Made by a program: the position numbers and the translations under genes | In this document: in pieces, positions 1 through 14,300 of the stretch | Layout: each line of letters begins with the position of its first letter | Position numbering within the stretch: position 1 is the first letter of the stretch | Assembly: GCF_963662255.1 (NCBI RefSeq) | Contig: NC_085055.1 | Coordinates: forward strand, 9,369,102-9,433,101 | DNA from: Cinclus cinclus | Taxonomy: Eukaryota > Chordata > Aves > Passeriformes > Cinclidae | DNA: 64,000 bases | Direction: 5' to 3' | The notes under the pieces: generated by a model | Told to the model about the DNA's origin: nothing | The model's input: only the letters and a program-made list of their open reading frames with translations | Databases searched by the model: none

Positions 1-3000
1 AAAAGTATGTGTTTTGGCACTGCTCTCTGTTTCAAAACAATTTAGACAAAGCTAAAAACAAAGAAATGCTCAAACCCCAGGAGGTGACACAGTTGAATAT
101 GGATGAATCAATAGCATACTGGAAACCTAAAAAACTCATAAGCAACACAGACAGACCTACTTTCATGAAGCAGGTATTGCCTGATATGACAGAACACAGA
201 AAACAAAAATAATCCAACAATGAGAAAGAAATAAAAATAGTGAGAAAGTAAGGTAACTCTGCCTTTTTCAGCAGAGCTGATAGATCAGCTCTGCCTTACA
301 CTATTTTCTTAGATTGTTACCAACACTTTTTAAAGAGCCTCCAGGTAGTTAAGGCTGGGATAAAAACTGGAAAGTACAGGTAGAACCTGGGACCTTCAAA
401 AATCCACACCAGATGTCTTATCAGCAAGCACATGCTGAGGAATGATATCATGTCCACAGCTAGTGATAATCAGGAAGAATTTAAATTTCTCTTTTAGTGT
501 TTTGAGTGGCACTTTGTAAATAGGAAACTTGATTTGAAGTTTCAGTTGCAGTTCTTCAAGATGCTGCAGAAACAGACTGCCACAGCTACAGGTTCCAGGA
601 CACTGATTTGTGTATTGAAGGATAATGCCAAACAGCAAGCAATAAAGAATTCTTGCACTACAATGTTAAGAAAACTGCTATTGATGCACATAAGTCACTG
701 ACCACCTTGCACTGCATGACAGTGCACCAAGACCAGACTCATTCCCAGTTCTTGTGATATGCACAGCAGTTAGGGCACAAGGTTCAAAAATTTGAGGAGA
801 ATGGATCCCCCTCACAGCAAGTAACATCACAAAGCCAGACCAGGAGAGAGTGGGAGGCCAGGAGATCTCCTCAGCCTGGCTGCACTTCATCTGGAGGAAG
901 ACACAGGAACAATGTCTGAGAGAAGGCACAACCATTCCAGCTCTCTGAAGCAGCAACATGCTGACTCAAAACCTACCCATTAGACTGTAGATACCTTTAT
1001 CTTAGATGGTTACAAATTGCCAACAACAAATTTAATGCATCCCATTCCTGATGACAAATATCCTTCTTATCTCCAAGAACCACGTGGTCATAAATGAGGT
1101 CCCACATCCTACCCCAGAGAATCTGTTGTAGAAAAGTCCCTGTCACTCCTCCAGCTGCTGCAATTCTTCATTTACATAAATCACCTTTATTTAAGATTCC
1201 TTGTCCCTCTGATTTATGGCCTTAAGAAAAATAAACAGGAGTTTAGGAAACAAGGGTAAAGAGTTAATGAGCCAACCTCAGTAGCTCTGACCACATGTAA
1301 TACTGCAGCCAATTGCTGCTTCTCTGACAGCCAATAACAAGAGCAAACATGCAAATAGGTATGTAGCACTTTTCCTATTCTTCAGAACTTAGGGAAACAA
1401 TCCAAAACCAAATCACCTCAGGACTTAAAGATCATCAGGTTTTTAGAGTCATAGCAGCTCTTCATTTCACCAGCTATTAAAGTGAATTAGGAATATAGTC
1501 TCCTAAAAAAAAAAAAAAAAGGAGTATGACATTCACTGTACCAAGTTTAGGACAGATGAGACTTAAATCAACAGTACAGTTGATTTAAACATATTGCTAA
1601 TTATGCAGATCAGAAAGAAACTCAGACTACAGAAAATCTAGACAGTCTCTGAAGAAAGTGTTTATAAAAAGTTAAGTGGCATGACCTTCTAAACACCAAT
1701 CCCATCACAACAGGTATCCTGACTCTTATAAGGTGCAGAGTCCAAATACTCATGTGGTATCATCATATAAGTCTCCAAACTGGCAAAAAACAAACAGTTC
1801 TAAGAAATACTAATTCCACAGGAACCAAGAACTAAGAAAAGTCCAAAATGATAGTGGTTATGTAAGAGATTGGATTAAGAATAATCTACTGTGATGTGTG
1901 CATATTTACAGAAGACTTGGAAGAACAGAGTTTAAAACAATCACTTGAAGAAAAGTTAGTTGTTAAAGGAAACAATTTTCTGTACTAGATTATATTTATG
2001 TGACCAAGAAAAAAGTAGTGAGCAGGAGCAGACATCAGGTATTAAATGTTGGCTTGACTCTTCTTCTAAAGTAAGATCAGATGCCCCAAGAGCACTTCCC
2101 TCAATGCAAGATGAAGCTCTTTGAGCAATACACACTGAAACTTAGCAGTATCTCACACAGCCTGAACTCACCCCCATCTACTGTTATTACACTGGGGATG
2201 TAACAACTGACCACATGTCATGAATGATAATTTAGTGTTTAATTGTTCACCTAAGAGTACCATTTTTATCTTATTCTGTGCCTGTGCAGCCAAACCACAG
2301 CTGCAATGTGACTCTGTCTGCGCTGGTAGGACAGGATGCAGACAGTCAATAAAAAGAAGTTTGTCTTCCTACCTAACCAAACAATTTGCCTTTTAATATC
2401 ACTCTTACTCAGCACAGAAGGAGGAAGAATAAAAAAGAATATTAAACTGTTCAAAAACTCTGTATTGTACCTTTCTTGTGATTTTATTATTCAGGATCCT
2501 GGATTTGGCTTTACCATCAGACAGACAGAGGCAGGAAAGGCCCTTCTCAGGAAGACAAGGTTGCTTGCAACATCCAAAAGGCTGGCGTTTCTGCCTCCTT
2601 GTTTTCCACATGCAGGGGGTGCAAGGGCTGAATGCAGCACTGGGTCATGGCAATCTCACAGAATCCAGATCATTATAGTAATTATATCATTATACACCAT
2701 AAAAAGCATGCCAGTGCTTGCCATTAAAACTGACTGTGTTAAGATGTCGGTTGATTCACTTCAAGTGATATTTGATTAACAAAATGTGCTAATGATATCT
2801 GCAAGAAAGCAAATGCAATGCCACATATGTCTCAGTGAGCACTTCCTATTCCCTCTGTATTTTCTGCTAGCAATCTACTGCATTGCTACACCATACCCAG
2901 TCAGTTTGCAGCTGAGCAAAGACTGGGAAGAGCCATGCCAGCTCACAGCAAAGGTCCAGCACGCCCAGCAGTGTGGAACAACATGTGGCCAGCCAAAGAA

Positions 3001-6000
3001 TGGCCCAATTAGAAAGTTAGCATGTAATGAAGCTTTTCCAGATTCCACCAATTTGTGGTTTGGGGATTTGCCAAAATGGGGAGGGATATGCACACACTTG
3101 TGTGTGACCATCAACTTACAGCCCTCACTGTAAAGCCTACAGCAAAACAAATTTAAAACCAAAACAACGGCCCTTCCTCCCTTACAGCATCCATCAACCT
3201 TTCAGATTTGCTAGAGCTCTGCTTTTCTGGACATCTTCCTAGCTGGCTTCTTAGGCTTCCCACTTTACTCCTGAATATCATGAATTACACTTAGAATGTT
3301 TTTAGTGTGCCAGAACACTTACTATTTCAATAATGACTTCTCCAGAACTCTTTTTTTTTATTATTGTGAATGTAATGTTTCCAAACAACATTCTTGATTG
3401 TTAAGACTCAAACAGTGTTGCTGTGATAACCCTCTAAGAACCTCATCTCCTCCTGAGTTTCTGTTATCCTTACATTAGATGCAAGATTTTGAGAAGAAAC
3501 TGACTCTCAGAAGAATTTGGTTGAAATGAATTATTATTCAGCAGGGCAAATCCAAAACTAGCATCCCCTCTGGACAACTAATGCTTCATAGGTTTTCACC
3601 AACAGTGGGAGGCAGTCACTTGCCAGGATACATAGCTCTGTTCAAACTATACATGGTGATATTTGTGATGACTGCTTAAATCAAATTGTTCCTTCTTCAC
3701 ATTTGTTTGAAGTTGCCAACAACTGTCACAGCTGGGAAAAGTGAATTGTACTTTATGTCTTCTGTACAGAAAGTGTTTAAATATTTATCTGTGATGTATG
3801 GCTCAGAAGAGGCAGCTTGAAGATCTCCTGCTGCACTGTATTGCATCTGACAGCTCAGTGTTGAACAGAACATGTGCTTTCATGAGTTATGAAGCATTAG
3901 TATTTATATCACTGTTGGACACTTTGTGTCTAAAATGTTGGACCCATTATCCTATTATCCAACAACATACACTGTACATAATGAATAGCTCTATACCCTT
4001 GGCCTTAGAGACCTTCTGTCAAGATCAAAAGAACTGGAAATTGTGCAAAGAACTACTGTAAGCTGATAAGGAAATTATTCATAAAACAACAGAGGCATTG
4101 ATGCACACTAATTTCTGAGAAACTGGCAGGTTAATCAGGAATTATTTTATCTACATACACAGTGTATTTGTGCAAAACTGGAGATGTCACTGGCCTATTG
4201 TAGCAAGCAATAGGGACTTAGACCCCAAAACTCTTTTTTGTAAGTTTTGGGCAGCACCAAGTCCTTGTCTGGGCACTATTTTCAGACTAAGACTAAAATT
4301 TCAGCCGTTGCGTGCAATACATGAGACGGTTGTCATGAAAAACATTCCACGTTATAAACTACTACTCTAAAAGCACCAGGGATTGGGCCAGGAATCCAAG
4401 CCCCAAGTGATATCAAATGACTTATTATGCTATTTCCCTCCACCAAAGAAATTACATCTTGCAAGAAAAACCAAAACAGATACCTGAAATTAAACAAATT
4501 CTGTCTGGCAATTAAGCAGGCAGCAAAAGAGCAAAGAGAGGCTGTGAGGAAAAACAGGTTAGGTTTATCCTCTATACCGACACACTGCTTCCCTCCTTGA
4601 TGAGCCTACAAAATATTGCTGTAATCATAATATCAACATTTTCTTTGACTTCCAGTAATTATACCACTCTATAATTGAAGCTTCTGAAATTGATGTAAGC
4701 ACAACTCCGTAAAATATAACAAGAACCCAGGAGTGGAAGTTAAAGCAGTGAAAATCAGTCAAGAAATAAAGCACAATTTTCTTCTTTATCAGAGTAATTG
4801 ACAAGGACTGATGTAAATCCTTGACTATCTTTTATTGTGATGTTCTTCCAGAAGATAAAGGCACAGACTCAGGGAAGCCCTACAGCTTGAAGTTGGGAGA
4901 CAGTCTTGCAATATGCAATGATACTCTGACTTCATTCCCTAAGAGTAGGTTAAGTACCTGGAAAAACAGCCTAAGTCAAATACCTTACTTTGCAAAAGCT
5001 AAATATTTGAAAGTTACCATAGCACCTCAATATTCCCAAGATGTAACACAAGAGGACAGGAGAGGAACTTCTGAAATGCAGCCTCCAAATGCAGTCACCA
5101 CAACGCACACCACTCAAGCCTGGCAGGATGCTGATGGCCACCTCCTTCAGGAGATCAAGATAACAGATTTCAGGGACAAAAAGTCTGTGGTGCCACACTG
5201 AAATTGTTGGCTCTTGGTCAGAACTAATGGTAATCAGAGAATTATGAAATGACAAACTGATCATTGCTGAACAGCACACAGCTCTCCCAGCGGACACGTG
5301 AACAAACAGAGCTTTAAGACCAGACAGAATAAGCACAGGGAGGACCACGGTAGCTCATCCAAGCAATTGATGCACATGCTGGGAAGGACATGATGTTGAG
5401 AAATTCAAGCCTGATAAATTTCCCATCACCGAGCCAAGAAATAGAAGGCTGGAGAGAGAAAATATTGCTGTCTCTCTCAAGAAGGTATTACATAAAGTAT
5501 AACCACACATCCAGAGTATTTCACCATCCCCTTACATTTCACTGTGGCATTTATACCTGTGTGTAGGGTATCACCATTACAGCTCAGTGGGACACAGTAT
5601 ATCCCTGAAGAAACTGCTCTCCAGCCGGTGGCTCTTCCCATCACCTGCAGTGATGACCAACTCACCAGGGACACAGTAGCTCCTAATTTTCTCAGCAATT
5701 CCAAACACACAGGTTTCTCTATCCAAAATCCATTGTTTCTTACCAGTCACAGATTTTCCCTTCTCCTCCCATTTACACATATAAATTGAACCAAGGTGCC
5801 AGCTAAGTCCTGCCTTTACTGGAACACAGCAATACACTGCAACTGTGGGAGAAGGTCCAAGGAATCACCTACACTAGCAATGGGAAGATCTTCCCCCAGA
5901 GCATCCAGAGGCCATCCAGGGTGCTGGAAACCCAGAAGGCACAGACTCAACACACTGCTGAAACAACAACCTTATCTTGTGCAAGAAACTGGTACAACAG

Positions 6001-8281
6001 CAAAAAACCCAGCTCAGTTCTTGGTGGAGCACAGGGTAATGTGTTGGGAATAGAGAACCATAAAAATAATCAGCACACACATCTCAATCCTAACAAACTA
6101 ATATGTACAAAGCCTGTAAAGCCTCCTCTGAGAGCATCAGTTATACCATATATCTGATTTACATTTTTCAGAGAAATAACTGAAGCTCTTCAGCTTGTTC
6201 CAAAGGCCCCAATGGGATGGAGAAAACCCTCAATACACTTAAGTGGCAGCTTTGCAGCAGCATGAGACTAAATAAATGGAAAAAGCTAAAATAGTTTGCG
6301 ATAGTTTATCATTAATCAGTATGAATTACTTGGCAGAAAGCAGTATCTTTCAGTGCAACTTAGTGGCACCTTTCCCAGAGAACTAATACAAACATGAGTG
6401 CATAGCAAGACATTTGGGGAGCAGGGGAAAAGGGATGTCATCACTGATTGAGTTGCTGATGGCAAGAAACAAAAAATCAGACTACACAGGGCAGCACCTG
6501 TGTGGCTGAAAAACATGACTGGCATGTTCCAGCTACTTCATTTGGCAAGGTTAAATTCACCACAGAAGAATCATAATCATATTACAAAACACTCAAGTAT
6601 TTTGAACAGCTTCCTTGCAGTCAGATACCACTTCCCTAACAATTCTATTTATTCATGCATTTTCCCAGGACAGCAACATTCTGAATCCTTCCTCTTGTAT
6701 TCATAAAAGATCATTACTGTTGAACATACGAAGGTATGAGAATAGAAGTGAGAGGGAAAGGCATTATCTTTGTTTAGAGACAGATATAAGTGGAAAACTG
6801 CAGAAAAAACTTCCAGCTCATGCAACCTCCATCAAACCTACAAAGAAGCCCTTGTGCTGGCAGGTCCTGGCAAAGGATCTAAGCATTCAAACTATTCCAT
6901 TTTTCCATCTATATGACATGGCTTAATACAAAAGATAACTGGCATATATGGATTTGGTGATCAGTAAACACTGACTTGAAGTCTTGAATAGTTATGGAAG
7001 AAATTTGGCTTTGACCCTCAAAACTGGTTCTCAGAGGTTACCGAGATAGCAGCAGACCTCTTTCTTTTATTTGTATATGGATATACCTGTAATACCTTAG
7101 ATCCCACTTATGATTGCTTTTTGTATTAGGTTTAGTTTTGTACTTAAGTTTGTCAATAAGTACTCAGGTCATTCACTCATGCATACTTAAAGGATGAGAC
7201 AAGTTCTAATATGTTTCAAACCATCATTTCAATTGTTATTAGATTTAAAATAATAGCTAGAAGGTTCAGCAAATGTTCAGAATAAACACCTTGCATTTGC
7301 AAGTCTGAAAACTTATTGCTTCAAACAAAGACAGAGAAGGTAACTAGACTGAGTAAAAAGCACCAGGCCAAAGAAGTTCAGACCAGTCCCCACTGTGCTG
7401 GAAACATCCTTACTACCATTTTTGTCCAAAAGATCTACAACAGTCTTTAAACTCTTAAGAAGATTTCAAAAACCATGTTTGGAAAACTATTTGTGGTGGT
7501 TCTGTCACATCTACGTGTGAAAACCCATGTTAAAATTGCTAACTGTAGCTTCCATCTCTCAGCAACTAAAGAAGCAAAAACTGCCCTTGCATAGTAGTGT
7601 TAAAAGATAAACCTGCAGACAAGGTAAAATTATCCAGATATTTGAAAGGACAAAGTTTGATTAGGTAAAGAAGTTTCATCAGTGGGGAAAAAAAATTTAA
7701 AAAACCACCAGACAGTGATCTTAGTGAAATCCTCAGACATGAAAATGAAAGCAATTGTCCCACATTTGTATTGCTCCAGTCATTTCACACATGCTTCATT
7801 CATGCAAAGAAGGGTATTACCACAAAATCTGGAGCTGTGACAAGATAAGCTTTTCATGGACTGAGGACCCAAAAATTGGAGAGAGTCAAGCATAACTAAA
7901 ACTTTGCGAACAACACTTGTCAAATACATGAGCAATTGCAAACACCTACACAGCGCTATCCAAAACTCCACAGCATAAAGACACAGATACCAGAAGTCAC
8001 CTCTGACAACGGTGCTTGGAACCAGACTCACCATCAGACTTTCCCATACAGGCAAAATGAAGGCCATTCCAAGCAAAGAATGAGGCTTCAATGCCTCAGG
8101 TATCACTTCTTCCAAACATTGTAATGAATAAAGTCTTTTAATCAACAGCAGTATAAACTCAATTTAGCTAACCTGATTTGTAGGAAATTCTCTGTTCTCT
8201 ATCTCAGGCCCTACAACTCTAGTGATGAAAATTGTAATAAGCTCTTTCTCTCAAATCACAGCAAGAATATACTGAACTGAC
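1..8281 (-). other. DIS3L2 intron (partial), no exon recognised
   Basis: AT-rich sequence downstream of the last visible DIS3L2 exon. The open frames here are short and none resembles the next DIS3L2 segment or another known protein. It holds a 16-base A run at 1505-1520 and paired CCAAT motifs at about 1310-1333. Confidence 0.6.
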
Positions 8282-8383
8282 CTTCCATTGATCTCTGGGA
8301 AGCAGCTTCACCACCACAATGTCACCGTTCAGGGCTCTGTTGCGAGCAACCACTCCGTCAATAAAGATATCGCGACTTCCATC
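8282..8383 (-). CDS. DIS3L2: DIS3L2 102-nt exon, first cold-shock domain (last exon visible)
   Basis: The acceptor TTTTTAG|GATGG is at 8384/8383 and the donor TGGAAG|GTCAGT at 8282/8281. Its 34 codons include [17 protein letters not shown] and VVVKLLP, matching the beta-barrel part of cold-shock domain 1 in mammalian DIS3L2. Both phases are 0. No later DIS3L2 exon was recognised between here and position 1, so the following intron is longer than 8.2 kb. Confidence 0.96.
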
Positions 8384-11300
8384 CTAAAAAAGAGGAAGAA
8401 AACTAAGTGCCAGAACAAAACATATTAAATCATGGTTGTTACAAGGTTTAGAACACTGCCATCGAGAAAGACACACACCCTGGTGAGGCAAACATCATGC
8501 AGCTGTGCACAGGAACAAAATGGATTCAGCATATGCCCTTTAACATGCAGGATCTTTCAGCAAATGAGCACCTTTGTATGGAAGTGACAGTACAGAAGTT
8601 CCACACTGCTTACACAAGACACAGCCAAGCCCTCAAGATGTGCTGTCTCAGTTCCTCCACAGTTACTCTTGGGAACAGGTAGAGTTTTCTGCTGTCACAT
8701 CTCCTGACACATTAATTTCCCACCTCAAACATACAAAGCCAGTGTTCAGAACAGAAAAATGTTCAGAACTGTTCACAAGACAGTCTCTGCAAAGTACTCC
8801 ACACAGAGCTCCAGCTGCTCTCCTGGTGAGCTGGGAAAGCAGGGACATGCAGCTCCCAGATCTGCAGGGCATTCTGTGAAGGTGGTCTGGATTGTGGATA
8901 GGGATGCAGTCTCCTGTTTTTCAAATGAGTTAACACCATATATTCTGCATTTGGCACAGCTAATGTTAGAAGGTATCCCAAATAATGACAAGCACAGATG
9001 CCAACTGCAAGCCAGGAGATCTTTTACTGTAACAGACATGTCAGGACACCTTCTCTGAATACTCTGGGCTAGCATCCTTACACAAGAGTCTCTACTAATT
9101 GCACACACTATGATTATCCACCCCAGACATGTTTGGCATTTGGTTACTCTAGATTTAGTTTGGGAGATTTTCTTCATGGGGTGAATAAAGTTTCCTGAAG
9201 ATGCCCACACAAAGATTTTAGTTTTTAAAGGATTGCCAGTTTTGTCCTTTTTGTTTGTTTCTTTTTTGTTTGTTTGTTTTATTCTTTTAATAATCTTTGA
9301 CTGTGCTCTTGCTGCTTTCATTTGTGCTTTCCCATAATTCAGTATACAAAAAATTCCATATATCTGTTTACAGTGCAATGAACATGTCTAACAATTTGAG
9401 CATTTAGTATCAATATGAGCAGTTTAAATAGTTTTTCTGAAGAGAGTTATCTCTGCATAATTTTGAGGTACAAAAAAGGAGGTTGAGTTTCTTCAGATTA
9501 GTACTTCATTGTCTTTTAAAGAAAAAAACAGCCTCATAAGATTTAAAATGTTAATCGCAACTTCAGCTGTTTCTCAGACACTCCTGAGTCTCATATGCGT
9601 GAATAGATCCAATCAGAACTACCAGCACGCTCAGTGTCCAAGAAAAATTTCTTTTATAACCTGAAAACATGAAGCCCAAATATCACATAAGTATCTTACA
9701 GTGCTTAGATACCAAAACAATAAAAGGAAGAACCCTGCCACGATGTGAAACTAAGGCTGTCCTCCAAGAGACCAAATTACTCTTAGAAAGAAAAGCAGCA
9801 GCAGCAGCTCAACAGCTGTGTGAAAGCTGCCTCCCATGACAAGATGCAGAAAAATTGCAAAGCCTCTTGGACCAACATAATTCAAATTGGAAACTGTTCT
9901 TTTCAAAAAGCCAGATTTTTTACACATGGTCTTATTCCTTTCTTCTCCCCACCCTTTCCCTTCAGCTCCAACTCTTCACCTAAATCTGTCATATATATAA
10001 AAATGAAACGCTCAAAGTCACTTTCTAAGGCAAACTGCTGGTTTGGGTTAGGGTTTGTTTTGGTTTTTTTGCCTGTACCTGTAGCTTCTCTGTGCTGCAG
10101 GACACAAGCATTATTATTCACAATAATTTGTCCTACACTTTTTTTTCCCTTTCCTCCTGTGTCCATGAAAATACCAGACGTTTTCTTCCAATCCCTGTAA
10201 AGGTGCCTGATATATCACACCATCTGGTTAAAGCTGCATCTCTACACTCTTGCAAGAGTCTTGTCTTTAACTGCACCTACACATTCTCTTTCCAAACAAC
10301 ACACACACACACATATATATATACATACACACAAATCTACGCATGTGCATGCACAGCTATTTTACAGCAGTACATTTCAACATTGCGACAAAACTGTAAT
10401 CAGAAAATTGCCATCAGTTTTGGTTTTCCCTCCAGAAAGAAACATCTCTGTATCTTGAACTTCAAGCTCACAATTGTTGGATGAACTTAAGCACTTCCAA
10501 TAAAATTTGTGCATCCCACTTTCCCTCTGCACAGCTGACACTTCAGATTACTAATGCAATTAAAATGGCACTGAATGAAAACAGAACACAATCAATCACT
10601 CAGCTGTCCCTGGGGTGCATCTACTCTACTGGCCACCATGGCCTCAAGATTTTGCAGCCCTCTCCAAGGGAACACAGGGCTTTTTCTGCAAGTATCTCCA
10701 GCAGTGCTCCCTCTTCCCCTCTAACGAGACGTGCAGTACTTCCATCTGTTCTGGAAGTGTCTCCCACAAGCACAGCACAGCTCCAGTCACTGTCACTCAT
10801 GCTCAAAAGCACCATTCTTCACACTGACATTTCAAACCACGCCACCCTGAGCAGGGAAAACACAAGATATGAAGTAGATATTTAAATTCTTGGGGTCTGT
10901 CCTCTGGGTAGCTTCAGGAAAAAAGCCCTGGACCTTCCCCTCAACGCTCCATGCAACGAGATGAGGAGACAGAGCACATGTGCAGGAAGAAACACACAGG
11001 GACTTCTGGTGTCAGAAGGTGAACAGCTGCTGCATTGAACTCCATGAAGCCAAGGCCAAGTCATAGCTGAAGTGAAAGGGGTACAGTGCCCTCATCAACA
11101 GCAGGAAAGAAAGGGTGATTTTTCACAGCTGCAGCTCTTGCAGCATCTGGCAATGATGGGAAGTTCTGTAGAACACCAAGGCTGCAACCTCTCCACTATG
11201 GAAAATAATGTTACACAAAGGATAAGCTTTCCAAAGCACCTGTCTTAAAGGACTGTACCTACACAAGCCAGTCATCTTCATCCAGGCATTGATTCTGCAG

Positions 11301-14300
11301 GTTCTGGTATTTACCTCCATAAAGGGCAGAAAAGTAAAAAGATAGCTGAGAGAACCACCTCTGCTAGCCCTCCTTAATGTATGCATTCCTGCACACAGAA
11401 CAGGCACAAGGCAACAGCTGGACACCAGGGGGGTGATTAGGGGTACAGCTTCACATCCAAATAACTTATGAGAGTAGCTGAACTTCTCTTTTAACCTTGC
11501 ATTTTGTAAATTCAGAGAATATATTTAAGAGCTTACACTTACCACACCTACAAGGACACCTGGCAAAAGAAGGATCAAAGTTCCTTTCACTTCCTTCACA
11601 CTTCCCTCCTGATGTACCAGAGAGCTGCTCTGTACTTCTTCCTCTAGTCAATGTCAGTGTATTCTGTGCAGCCCCAACCTTTTCCCACCCCTCCAATGCC
11701 AACCTGCTCTAACAAAGCTCCAAAACATTACCCCAAACCAACAAACATGAACTGAAAAACGCCATTAATTTCAAGGCTTTCCCAAGCCCCAAAACAATAG
11801 TGCTGTCAGTAGAAGGGAGAACAACATCATCAGTGCTTCACTGTCTCAGGGCAGGCTCTACCTTCTCAACCCCACACCAGCAAAACATTTAACTATAAAA
11901 CTCTCTCATTAACAGCAACACTTTTACCAAGTCAGTTCCAGATAAAAAGCTTTGGCTGTGCCAGCTGTGAGGTCACCTTCGTGACTGGAAGGCCCTGAAA
12001 TTGCAAGAGTCCTTCTTTTCTGTCAAAATAAGAAGAGAGAAGAGGTGCAAGCCAGTCTCATGTGACAGAAGCACATCCCAAGCCAACCAAGATAGAGCCC
12101 GCGCCAAAGCGGGCACATGAAAAGGAATCACGCATATTATTTCTGGAATGACTTTTCAAATTAGCTCATGCAGCAGATCGAAAATGTAGAGCATATTTGT
12201 TTAGGGAAGATTAACTTAAATCAGTGGAAAATCCATAAAACCTCTGCAGCCATAAAGCAAGGGTTTCTGATTACACTATCTGGTGGTCCTCAAACCTGAC
12301 TTCAGCTGGCATCTGTGGAACCCTGCAGTATCCCCACGTTCAGCATAAGCAATGCATTTCTTTGAGGTATGAGAAAGCAGGATTTGGTTGGGAATATCTG
12401 ATATAAAAGAAAATCCAGATTGTGTTCATTTTTTCCAACTCTTTCACCTCTGAGTGAACTTTGGTGCACGGCATAACTCCTATCTTAATGCACCTTTACT
12501 CATGAACCTTAAAGCATTATAAAATTACACTTACTGGAGATGGAATGAAGGCTTCATGGTACTTCTTAGGATTTATTCTCAAGGGTCCCTTAAAAAAATA
12601 AAATAAGGAGAAAGATTATGCCTGAATCTTATTAATTTTATTTAACACCAGTTAAATTAGAGAGCTGTGGGTAATATATCTACAGTGAAACATGAGAGAT
12701 ACATCTAAATTTCCATTATACATTTCAAGTCTTGACAACTTCGCATCCAAGCAATTTCAAGCCAAAAGGCAGTTTCATGATAGGCTTAAGATGATCTACT
12801 GCAGTCTGTCATCAAAGAGATGTTGAATCATTAGTTGTTGCTGCTACTGGGTGAACTGAGGATCCAAGCTCTCCTGTTCCTTTCACACATTTTCTGCTGA
12901 GCATCCACCAACTTCATTAACAACTGGATAATAGAAACAATTTGGCTTACTCTGTCTTGGAAAAGGAGAATGTTAGGTTTGCTTATTTTGGAGGATGCAA
13001 GGAAAGAGGAAAAGAAAAGCTGAGCTTGCATGGCAGCAGGTATCATTCTTATGGGGCTCTGGCTGCTTAGGCTGTTCCTGCAAACAGACAGCAGCAGTAA
13101 TTCTGTGATAATAAAGTACATTTCCAAAAAAGAATTAAAAGGATTTTCCAAAAATAAACATTTAAAGTCTACAGGATTAAATTCTGTTTAAACATACTTA
13201 AAGGCAAACTATCTTAAATACATTTGAAAATTCCATGGTCTATCTATTTCTGCATTGTTATCTGCCAACTTAAAGGCCAAGTCACCTGCAACAAATTCAT
13301 ATCAACCCTCCAAAGTAAACCAACCAGTTCAGCTGCTTGCACTCAGGTCCATCCAAGAGAAAGGCAGAGCCAACCAAAGCCTTACAGGCTACACATTTGC
13401 ATCCCAAAAGAATCCTGGAAACTGGGATTCAAGTGACTGCAGTTCAAACTGACAGCATTTGAATCTTATGGGAATACAACTCAGGTATCTGCCCTGCAAC
13501 AGGCTTCTGCTGGGGAAGAAACTTTAGAAATTTCTCCACTTGTGTATTTGAAGTAATGTTAGCCAATTTATTATATGAACAGATTCCATCTGTTTGCACT
13601 TCTGTGTTAAGCAATCATAGGAGCATCTCACAGGAATTGCTTCTTTAAAACTTTACTGCGGCAAATAATTTTTTATGTATTCTGGGAAATACTCAGACAA
13701 TAGGAAAATAGAGCTGACTACATGTGAAAGTTTGCTGCCTTGAAGAATTCACAGATTTACAAAGATTTTCCATTGCACTTATTTGCTAAAGTTTACCAGC
13801 AAATACAGAATAACAGATTACCAGCAGCAAGTATTCCATACTCTCTAGATACTATTTGAGTATTTTGCTGCACTCTCATTTTATGTCTCACATAACTTGT
13901 ACTAACAGGGACACTCGCCCCCATGGCAGGCAAAACCCAGGACAACAGCATGGAAACAAAGATGACCCACTGAGAGAAACCCTGTGGTATTTTATGCTTA
14001 AGCAAATTGAGAGCTGACTTGCTGTCATCAGTTTCTGTTAGCACTGGTACCCACTGGTGGAAAACTCTCAATGGTCGTCCCCCACTTATTTCCCAGAATC
14101 AGTCACCAGAAGCTGCTACAGAGAGAAAGGAAAAAATGGAAAGGGATTGTTGCTCTGTTTGACAATGAGTCAATTCCCATACGTGGATCTACCCACCAGC
14201 ACTAAGCAGATGAGGGGATATCCTGTTTTCCTCTGCACAATCCCCTTGAATAGTTAGGGACAGTTGTCAATCAGCCAGCTGTAAATGCCAATCATGCACA

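Larger units (their letters stand above)
8384..12534 (-). other. DIS3L2 intron with T-rich tract, microsatellite and hairpin
   Basis: About 4.15 kb. It holds a GTTT-rich tract at about 9248-9290, an AC/AT microsatellite at 10298-10333, and a six-base-pair inverted repeat at 12098-12115. A 70 to 201-codon set of overlapping open frames near 8.6-9.4 kb shows no recognisable protein. Confidence 0.6.

Noticed and set aside
8773..9378. 201-codon minus-strand open frame in a DIS3L2 intron
   Set aside because: Contains the translated T-rich simple repeat and does not resemble any DIS3L2 segment or other protein.
10041..10056. TTAGGG-containing word suggesting interstitial telomere repeat
   Set aside because: Only one TTAGGG unit within a T/G-rich stretch; not a tandem array.
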